In this document: positions 1-5,333 of the stretch, one piece after another
Layout of the letters: each line of letters opens with the position of its first letter
Numbering within the stretch: the first letter of the stretch is position 1
Assembly: GCA_031288745.1 (NCBI GenBank)
Contig: JAITQT010000257.1
Location: 1 to 8,770, forward strand
DNA: 8,770 nt
DNA from: Deltaproteobacteria bacterium
GTDB taxonomy: Bacteria; Desulfobacterota; Desulfarculia; Adiutricales; Adiutricaceae
Reading direction: 5' to 3'
Made by a program: the position numbers and the translations under genes
The notes under the pieces: generated by a model
What the model was told of the DNA's origin: nothing
The model's input: only the letters and a program-made list of their open reading frames with translations
Database searches by the model: none

Positions 1-112
1 GTCAAGAGCAAAATATAAGCTATAAGAAAATAATTATGGGATATAGCATACCTAAAGGATTAAAAAATAAATTCTGCCGTCTTAGAGGCTGAGGGGTTTT
101 TGCGCTACGATC
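1..112. other. AT-rich stretch with no identifiable gene
   Basis: Only a 29-codon open run from base 3 to a TGA at 90-92 on the plus strand is present, and its translation is not recognisable. No tRNA, terminator or convincing promoter is visible. The run could be the tail of a gene beginning outside the window or chance. The first RNA-like repeat starts at 113, so its promoter, if any, should lie here, but I see no good -35/-10 pair. Confidence 0.4.
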
Positions 113-305
113 AACATTAATCCAAGTTAAAATATATGGTTGGAGCACCGAGATAAGTAGAAACCTCAAAAGAACTAATGTTAAGCTCTTAAGGGCATGC
201 TAAAACTTAATGACAACTCGAAAGTCGCTACCAGCCGCAACGTGGGGAAAAAAGACTTGGTGAACGGTTACCTAAGATAAAAGCCGCCTAATGGGCGGCC
301 TTTTT
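113..305 (+). ncRNA. Repeat copy 1: putative structured small RNA, family unknown
   Basis: This intergenic element is about 90% identical to 3086-3268 over its first 173 bases (about 18 substitutions and one 1-base indel). Two blocks are conserved exactly, 154-177 and 213-253. It can form nested long-range stems: P1 CCAAGT (122-127) with ACTTGG (255-260), and P2 GGTTGGAGC (138-146) with GCT-A-CCAGCC (227-236, A230 bulged). It ends in an intrinsic terminator on the plus strand. Conservation without an open reading frame, long-range pairing and a terminator suggest a small RNA of roughly 190 nt transcribed toward the 3' end of the deoxyribosyltransferase gene. I do not recognise it as 6S, SRP, tmRNA, RNase P or a known riboswitch. 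The 5' end is uncertain. A non-autonomous mobile repeat remains possible. Confidence 0.55.
283..305 (+). terminator. Intrinsic terminator of repeat copy 1, possibly bidirectional
   Basis: GCCGCC (283-288) pairs with GGCGGC (294-299) around a 5-nt loop and is followed by C and T5 (301-305), a canonical rho-independent terminator on the plus strand. On the minus strand the same hairpin is followed by TTTTATCTT, so it may also end transcripts of the deoxyribosyltransferase gene, whose stop codon is at 309-311. Confidence 0.75.
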
Positions 306-308
306 ATT

Positions 309-791
309 TTAGCTTTTGGCAATTTTAGCTGCGGCCTCGACGGCCTCTTGTAAATTTGAGTATAGTCCGCTTAAGGTTTCCGAGAGCATAAGATTTAAAG
401 GTTTTCCAAAATCTTCAACTAAGCTTCCGTCTTGGCAGAGAAGAGAGTTATTTGTAGGCCCTAAGGGCCACTGCCTAAGTTTAGTTAGCATATCGCGTCT
501 ATCTTTTAGATAGCCTATGACCGTAAGGCCCTTGGCGTAAGCGTAGCCGCACTCAAAGACTGTACCTGAATCAGGCTCTTGGCCCCTAAAGGGGTTAAGG
601 TTAGCCACCACCAGATCGGCCTTTCTAATAAGCGAAAGATCTTTTTCAACTATCTCTTGGGCTGAAATATTATTTTCAAGCTCTGGATAAAGACAGTCAA
701 GATTATTTAACCGGCATAGATTTTTTATAAATAATATTTTTTCAGAGTAATCAGGCCAAAATATATCTGGTCCAGCGAAATATATTTTCAA
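309..791 (-). CDS. Nucleoside 2-deoxyribosyltransferase family protein
   Basis: This 160-residue cytoplasmic protein belongs to the nucleoside 2-deoxyribosyltransferase family, which moves 2-deoxyribose between nucleobases in purine and pyrimidine salvage. Visible signatures are the N-terminal MKIYFAGP strand-loop, the ADLVVANLNPFRG segment (58-70) and DSGTVFECGYAYAKG (74-88), where E80 aligns with the family's catalytic glutamate that forms the deoxyribosyl intermediate. Length is normal for the family. The start is TTG at 789-791. It is supported by a GGGAGAG ribosome-binding site about 6 nt upstream and because the family usually begins right at the first beta strand (MK-IYxAGP). The gene follows the cyclase by 62 bp with no evident terminator between, so co-transcription is possible. 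Substrate specificity, or hydrolase rather than transferase activity, cannot be told from sequence. Confidence 0.85.
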   Translation of the reverse strand: MKIYFAGPDIFWPDYSEKILFIKNLCRLNNLDCLYPELENNISAQEIVEKDLSLIRKADLVVANLNPFRGQEPDSGTVFECGYAYAKGLTVIGYLKDRRDMLTKLRQWPLGPTNNSLLCQDGSLVEDFGKPLNLMLSETLSGLYSNLQEAVEAAAKIAKS

Positions 792-853
792 ATTTTCTCT
801 CCCAAAAAATTTAGCTTAAAAAGATAATTTAGCCAAAATTTCCTAAATTAGAT

Positions 854-2917
854 TTATTTAGCTTCCAAAACTGTGACCGCGTCCCAATCTGGCTCGGGAG
901 GATGGCTAATCAACTCCAAACAGCGTCCAACCATGACCTCGGCTGGATTATCGTTAGGCAAAAATTTTAAGGCCGCTTCAAACCTACTTAAGGCCCCGGT
1001 AAAGTCTTTATCCCAGTAGTGCTTAAGAGCCCGTTCAAAAAAGTTGACCCCTTGAGCCACCTCTGGGCTTAAGCTGCCAGCCTCGGCAAAGACCTCGTAG
1101 ACTATAATGACCCCTTTGCGGCCCATAACTCTAACCTTATCGAGAATCCTAAAGCAGATTTTTTCTTTTGCCTTGGCTGCGGTGGCCTCGGAGGCCAAAA
1201 TGGCAGTGTTAAAGAGCTTATTGACCCCTACTAGTCGAGAGGCTAGATTTACGGCATCGCCCATCACTGTATAGTTGATGCGGTGTTTGGCCCCTATGTT
1301 TCCGGCGATAACTTGCCCGGTATTAAGCCCCATCCTCGTAGTTAGCGCTGGAAGGTTAGAAGCGGAAAGCTCTAGGTTTAGCTCTTGGAGATACTTTTTT
1401 TGTAATAAGGCCGAGCGACAAGCCGAAATAGCATGCTCTGGTTGGCTTGATGGGGCCCCCCAAACGGCCATAATGGCGTCGCCCACAAATTTATCCACAA
1501 AGCCGTCGAAGGGTTCGATAGCTGCGTTCATGCGCTCGTAATAGCGATTTAGAAGATCTACCAGCAAAGAGGTTTCCATAGATTCGGCCATGGGGGTAAA
1601 GCCTACGAGATCGGTAAATAAGACCGTTACTTCTCTTAGTTCCCCACGCCTTTGAAGGCTAGTGGGGTCGTCTATGATGCGGCCAGCTAGATCGGGATTA
1701 AGGTATAAGTTGAGGGCTTGGCTTGAGGTGTCTTGGCGTTTGCGGGCTTCTCTGGTGCGCCTCACCCAATAAAAGGCGTTAGCTAGGGCTAAAACAGTCA
1801 GTCCCGGAACGATAGGGAGAAATACTTGGCGCTTAAAGGCTAGAAAGGCGAAAACAGGATAGAAGAGTAAAAGGGCCGCCGGCATCCAGGCTAGGCGATA
1901 GCGGCCCCTAGGTAAACTTAAGGCTACCGGGCTTAGGGAAAAAAAGCTTAGGCAAAAGAAAAAAAGCCAGAGGTTAAATTTTCCTGGGTCGTGGAGATAA
2001 GACTCGTTTAACAGAGTTTTAACGGCCTGTATTTGGATCTCCACGGCCGGGGTTAGGCTCCAGCCGCCCCAGGGTCCTGTTAGAAAACTAGAAAAGGGGT
2101 CGGGGTAGACGTCTAGGTTTCGGGAGTTAGTCTCCCCCACAAAGACTAGGGCACCGTTAAAAAAGCGCTTAAAAAAATCGACCTCCCCGGCCTTGGCCCT
2201 CGAATAGACCTCGTTAAAGCTTAGTTTGACCACGGGTTTGCGGTCAAAATCAATATAAAAAACATTGCGCGGGGCTTTAATATTAGCCTTAACGGTCTGG
2301 GCGGCTAAAAAGGCCCAGCTAAGGCTAGGCTTATCTTTTTTCTCCCCTTGCCAACTAACCATCAGCCGCCTTACCTTACTATCTCTATCTCTAATTAAGT
2401 TGAGAAAGCCAAGGTTTTCCGGGCCGGCTAGTTCGGTTAGTTTAGCCGAAGGCCACAAGGGCTTATCCCCTTGCCAGCGAAAGCCAAAGACTATGGAGAG
2501 ACCGCTACGGCGAGCATCTAAAATAGAGCGAAACCAGATGGCCTCTTCTTGAAGAGAGTAGCGGCGGTTCTCGGAGGCTGGTAGCGGCCTATGGATGGCA
2601 ACAGTCTTGGCCCCGCCAAGGGTTAAGTAGTCTAAGATAGTGGCCCAGACCGTGGGCACGAAGACCTCTGGCTGAGATTGGGAGGGGTTGTCAAGGCTCT
2701 CGTCGTCAATGGCGATTAGGACTAGTTTATAAGGTGGCTCCTGGGGCGGAGGCTTTTTACCAAGCATAAAATCATAAAAGAAATTTTCAAAGATGAGATT
2801 AGTGGCAAAGTAAGATAAACCTAGGCCTAAAAAACTAAGAATTAAGCTAGCTGCTAGGACCAGCCTAATTCTTAGCCAAAAAGAATAATCCAAAAAACCG
2901 ACGAGCCGCTCGAACAT
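854..2917 (-). CDS. CHASE2-domain membrane adenylate cyclase (class III)
   Basis: This protein makes cAMP from ATP and is predicted to be an inner-membrane sensor. Numbering is from ATG at 2915-2917 (687 residues). In order: a transmembrane helix near 16-40, an extracytoplasmic CHASE2-type sensor region of about 42-310, three transmembrane helices near 314-332, 341-361 and 366-385, a class III cyclase domain near 425-612, and a single TPR-like helix pair at about 622-671. The catalytic set is complete: metal-binding D436 (FTDLVGFT) and D480 (KFVGDAIMAVWG), transition-state N557 and R561 (VNLASRL), and adenine-selecting K476 and D554, which favour ATP over GTP. The open frame extends to a TTG at 2974, but that codon has no Shine-Dalgarno sequence and lies inside a palindrome; ATG 2917 has a modest CGGGAA upstream and starts just before the first membrane helix. 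Confidence 0.9.
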   Translation of the reverse strand: MFERLVGFLDYSFWLRIRLVLAASLILSFLGLGLSYFATNLIFENFFYDFMLGKKPPPQEPPYKLVLIAIDDESLDNPSQSQPEVFVPTVWATILDYLTLGGAKTVAIHRPLPASENRRYSLQEEAIWFRSILDARRSGLSIVFGFRWQGDKPLWPSAKLTELAGPENLGFLNLIRDRDSKVRRLMVSWQGEKKDKPSLSWAFLAAQTVKANIKAPRNVFYIDFDRKPVVKLSFNEVYSRAKAGEVDFFKRFFNGALVFVGETNSRNLDVYPDPFSSFLTGPWGGWSLTPAVEIQIQAVKTLLNESYLHDPGKFNLWLFFFCLSFFSLSPVALSLPRGRYRLAWMPAALLLFYPVFAFLAFKRQVFLPIVPGLTVLALANAFYWVRRTREARKRQDTSSQALNLYLNPDLAGRIIDDPTSLQRRGELREVTVLFTDLVGFTPMAESMETSLLVDLLNRYYERMNAAIEPFDGFVDKFVGDAIMAVWGAPSSQPEHAISACRSALLQKKYLQELNLELSASNLPALTTRMGLNTGQVIAGNIGAKHRINYTVMGDAVNLASRLVGVNKLFNTAILASEATAAKAKEKICFRILDKVRVMGRKGVIIVYEVFAEAGSLSPEVAQGVNFFERALKHYWDKDFTGALSRFEAALKFLPNDNPAEVMVGRCLELISHPPEPDWDAVTVLEAK

Positions 2918-2963
2918 CGATGGTTCCCGATAAAAAGGTGAAATTAGCTTAAGGTTATTGTGT

Positions 2964-3010
2964 CCGTTCACCAATGTGAACGTTTAAGGGCCCGTTCACA
3001 AAAGAGAACG
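2964..3010. promoter_or_regulatory. Two tandem near-identical 19-bp palindromes upstream of the cyclase
   Basis: CCGTTCACCAATGTGAACG (2964-2982) and CCGTTCACAAAAGAGAACG (2992-3010) start 28 bp apart. Each consists of CGTTCAC arms around a 4-base centre; the second has one changed base in its right arm. The inner arms, TGTGAACG (2975-2982) and CGTTCACA (2993-3000), can also pair with each other over 8 bp. Paired dyads just upstream of a gene usually mean a dimeric repressor or activator site, but alternative hairpins in the leader RNA are equally possible. No matching regulator is in the window. Confidence 0.5.
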
Positions 3011-3057
3011 TTGTTGTGCCAAGCCTATTGAAAGGCAAGACACATATCACAACAATG
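3009..3057. other. Long stem-loop in the cyclase upstream region
   Basis: CGTTGTTGTG (3009-3018) pairs with CACAACAATG (3048-3057): ten pairs with one G-U when read as plus-strand RNA, and an A-C mismatch on the minus strand. A smaller GCCT/AGGC hairpin (3023-3026 with 3033-3036) sits inside. There is no following U tract, so it is not a terminator. It lies directly between the palindromic pair and repeat copy 2. Confidence 0.45.
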
Positions 3058-3058
3058 T

Positions 3059-3075
3059 AGCCCCCTATAGGGGCT
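3059..3075. other. Short GC-rich hairpin before repeat copy 2
   Basis: AGCCCC (3059-3064) pairs with GGGGCT (3070-3075) around a 5-nt CTATA loop. The downstream plus-strand sequence, TAGTAATTTTAAC, is only weakly T-rich, and no plus-strand gene precedes it, so a terminator role is not supported. It ends 10 bases before repeat copy 2. Confidence 0.35.
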
Positions 3076-3085
3076 TAGTAATTTT

Positions 3086-3268
3086 AACATTAATCCAAGT
3101 TAATATATATGGTTGGGGCAGAGAGCTAAGTAGAAACCTCAAAAGAACTACTGTAAAGAGCTTAAGGGTAGGCTAAAACTTAATTACAACTCGAAAGTCG
3201 CTACCAGCCGCAACGTGGGGAAAAAAAGATTTGGGGAACGGTTACCTAAAGTTTAAGCCGGCCTTTTT
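3086..3268 (+). repeat. Repeat copy 2: second copy of the putative structured RNA, terminator stem deleted
   Basis: This is the homologue of 113-305, with exact blocks at 3127-3150 and 3186-3226. P1 is CCAAGT (3095-3100) with ATTTGG (3229-3234), and P2 is GGTTGGGGC (3111-3119) with GCT-A-CCAGCC (3200-3209, A3203 bulged). Compared with copy 1, one base change in each stem converts a Watson-Crick pair to G-U in the plus-strand RNA, so pairing is kept. A further hairpin AGTAG/CTACT (3129-3133 with 3148-3152) is perfect here but has one mismatch in copy 1. At the 3' end, 11 bases corresponding to 286-296 are missing, leaving AAGCC joined to GGCC and T5. The terminator hairpin is therefore lost. 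The copy converges on the 3' end of the DRE-TIM gene. Confidence 0.75.
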
Positions 3269-3293
3269 AGACCATAACTCAACCCAAAAAAAC

Positions 3294-5150
3294 TTACTCT
3301 TCCGCTCCCATACAGTCTAGCTCGTCGACTTCCATTTTAGCTAGGTCTTCAAAATGAATGTCGAGGCCTAAGACGCCTAATATTTCGTTATGGTCATCTT
3401 TAATGGGTCCGCTAACGGTTAAGCACAAGGCCTTAGTAAAGCGGGAAGTGTAAAAGTCGGTCACGTGAATATTGCCGTTTTCCATTGGCTGAACGAACCA
3501 GGTGCGATCGGAGAGGTTAGAGCCAGCGTCTTGTTGACCGATAAAAAATTTTTTATCTTTCGGCGCACACAGGTTTCTAGTAATTTTACGGCCTTTATTA
3601 TCAGTTACGTAAGCGAACTGGACGTAAGGGTTGGCGGCCACCCATTTTTCTAATAAGGCCTCTTGCTGGCTCGGCTCCATAGAGCGAATAGCGCTATGAT
3701 TAATTAGCGGGGCAATAAGATCGTGGGCGATTTCTTTAGCCTTAACTTTAAGGCGATCAAATTGGGACTCAAAGTGCTGAGGGAGAAAGTGACGGGCTAG
3801 CTTTTCTAATTCCCGCGAACTCATATTAGTGTTGCGGCCGCCCTCATACTCTTTTTGGATGTGGCGATACATTTTGGCTACCGACGGGTGGCGCTTATCC
3901 ATTAATTTACCGCCCGTTAGATGGAGTCTTTGGTTTAACCAGTGGGCCAGCCCGGCTGTCCCACTCTTATCGTTAATGCTAATGGAGGGAGGTCGGTTTA
4001 AGATTTTTTTAGTATCGAAAATATTATAGATTTCTTCGTTTTTGAGCATGCCGTCGGCGTGCACTCCGGCCGAAGTGGAGTTAAAGTCGCGGCCCACTAG
4101 GGGAAAGTTAAAGGGGATGCGCACCCCCAGCTCAGTTTCAAAATATTGGGCTAGTTCAGTGATAGCCGCATAATCAACCCCCTCACTTTGGCCCCACAAG
4201 GCGGCCCGCTCTATTAGTAGGGCCTCGATTGGAGTGTTGCCAGTGCGCTCGCCAAAGCCTAAAAGAGAGCCGTTAATAGCCCCTAGTCCATATAGCCAAG
4301 CGGTGGCGGCGTTAACAAAGCCTTTATGAAAGTCGTTGTGCCCGTGCCACTCAAGATTTTGCCCATCAAAGCCAGCTTCCTCAATAAAGGCCCGAACTAA
4401 CGAGGGTACCGAGCGAGGAAGACTTGCCCCAGGATAGGTCACCCCTAAGCCTAAAGTATCGCATAGCCTTATGACTGCTGGACGCCCAGCTTCATCTGAG
4501 AGGAGCTTAATTTGCTGAGCTAAAGGAATGGCCATACCGTGGATATCGGCCCGGGTAATATCTTCAAAATGGCACCTCGGGGCCACGCCTAAAGATAGGG
4601 CTTCTTTAACTAGGCCAAGGTACTTATCAATAGCCCTTTTGCGGTTTAATCCTAGCTTTAAATATATGTGGTAGTCGGAAACAGAAGTTAGAATGCCAGT
4701 TTCAGTTAAGCCTTCTTGGACCACTAGCTTTAGGTCCTCGGAAGTGGCCCTAATCCAGCTGGTAACGATTGGGTATTTAAAACCAAGGTTGCGGCAGGCC
4801 TCGAGGGCCTGGCGATCTTTAGAGTTGAAGATGAAAAATTCGCTCTTACGGATTAGCCCCTCAGGGCCCGAGAGGCGGTTTAGAAAAGTAAAAAGGGCCA
4901 CTACTTGCTTTAGGCTATAAGGTGGGCGGGCTTGCTGGCCGTCACGGAAGGTAGTATCGGTAATTAAAGGGTTTTTGGCCGGCGAGAGGGCGGGGCTATG
5001 ACCGTCGAAACTTATCCGGGGGATGGTGATATAGGGAAAAAGCTCTCGATAGAGTTGGGGGGTGCCGGGGTCAATAAGTTGGAACTTGCGTTTTAAAGGA
5101 TGGGCAATAAGTAAGTTAGTTTGAGGCGCTAGGGTCGAATCAATAGTCAC
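3294..5150 (-). CDS. DRE-TIM acyltransferase (isopropylmalate/homocitrate/Re-citrate synthase group) with C-terminal Cache-like domain
   Basis: This 618-residue enzyme has two parts. Residues of about 60-330 form a DRE-TIM barrel that condenses acetyl-CoA with a 2-oxo acid. The signature is DTTFRDGQQ (65-73, with R69 and D70), the metal-binding HGHND (269-273) and GERTGN (300-305), and a following HADG (364-367). The third and terminal part is not the usual LeuA leucine-binding domain. Residues of about 500-605 resemble a Cache/PDC sensor fold, with FAYVTDNKGR (512-521), DRTWFVQP (548-555), a tyrosine in TDFYTS and ILGVLGLDIHFEDL (590-603). Isopropylmalate, homocitrate and Re-type citrate synthases share the barrel; the RADI and GFGERTG segments recall the Re-citrate synthase-like group of anaerobes, but the substrate cannot be fixed. 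The start is GTG at 5148-5150, with a strong AAAGGAGGG ribosome-binding site; no leu or nif genes are adjacent. Confidence 0.8.
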   Translation of the reverse strand: MTIDSTLAPQTNLLIAHPLKRKFQLIDPGTPQLYRELFPYITIPRISFDGHSPALSPAKNPLITDTTFRDGQQARPPYSLKQVVALFTFLNRLSGPEGLIRKSEFFIFNSKDRQALEACRNLGFKYPIVTSWIRATSEDLKLVVQEGLTETGILTSVSDYHIYLKLGLNRKRAIDKYLGLVKEALSLGVAPRCHFEDITRADIHGMAIPLAQQIKLLSDEAGRPAVIRLCDTLGLGVTYPGASLPRSVPSLVRAFIEEAGFDGQNLEWHGHNDFHKGFVNAATAWLYGLGAINGSLLGFGERTGNTPIEALLIERAALWGQSEGVDYAAITELAQYFETELGVRIPFNFPLVGRDFNSTSAGVHADGMLKNEEIYNIFDTKKILNRPPSISINDKSGTAGLAHWLNQRLHLTGGKLMDKRHPSVAKMYRHIQKEYEGGRNTNMSSRELEKLARHFLPQHFESQFDRLKVKAKEIAHDLIAPLINHSAIRSMEPSQQEALLEKWVAANPYVQFAYVTDNKGRKITRNLCAPKDKKFFIGQQDAGSNLSDRTWFVQPMENGNIHVTDFYTSRFTKALCLTVSGPIKDDHNEILGVLGLDIHFEDLAKMEVDELDCMGAEE

Positions 5151-5199
5151 AAACCCTCCTTTCTTTCAAGTGGCGACCGAGAACTTAAAGTTAAAAGGG

Positions 5200-5270
5200 G
5201 CTTAAATCTTTTGGCTTTTAAGCTTTCAGTGGTCCTCTATTTTTGTTTGGCCTCGCTTAAGATTCGAGGC
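5200..5270. other. Leader hairpins between aspS and the DRE-TIM gene
   Basis: Two inverted repeats are visible in the 183 bp gap: GCTTAA (5200-5205) with TTAAGC (5218-5223), and GCCTCG (5250-5255) with CGAGGC (5265-5270, 9-nt loop). Neither is followed by a good U tract on the minus strand (CCCTTTT and CAAACAAAAATAG respectively). They may structure the 5' leader of the DRE-TIM mRNA or be protein sites. I found no clear promoter in this gap. Confidence 0.3.
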
Positions 5271-5293
5271 GAATTAGTTTGATTAAATCACTT

Positions 5294-5311
5294 TAAAAAT
5301 CCTAAATAGGA
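5294..5311 (-). terminator. Weak possible intrinsic terminator after aspS
   Basis: On the minus strand, TCCT-ATTT-AGGA is followed by TTTTTA, about 22 bases past the aspS stop codon. The stem is only four AT-rich pairs, so termination would be inefficient if real. Confidence 0.25.
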
Positions 5312-5333
5312 AAAGATTAGAGCGAATTTAGTC

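Noticed and set aside
3..92. Short plus-strand open run that could be the tail of a gene outside the window.
   Set aside because: Only 29 codons, with no recognisable sequence and no supporting terminator; as likely chance as real.
233..269. AGCCG ... CGGTT in the repeat resembles the lower stem of group II intron domain V.
   Set aside because: No GNRA-capped upper stem, the 3' bulge would be 5 nt instead of 2, no other intron domains and no reverse transcriptase nearby.
259..2972. GGTGAACGG in repeat copy 1 is complementary to CCGTTCACC in the cyclase palindrome, suggesting RNA-mRNA pairing.
   Set aside because: Nine bases are not significant across the window, copy 2 has GGGGAACGG, and the usable match to the cyclase mRNA drops to seven bases.
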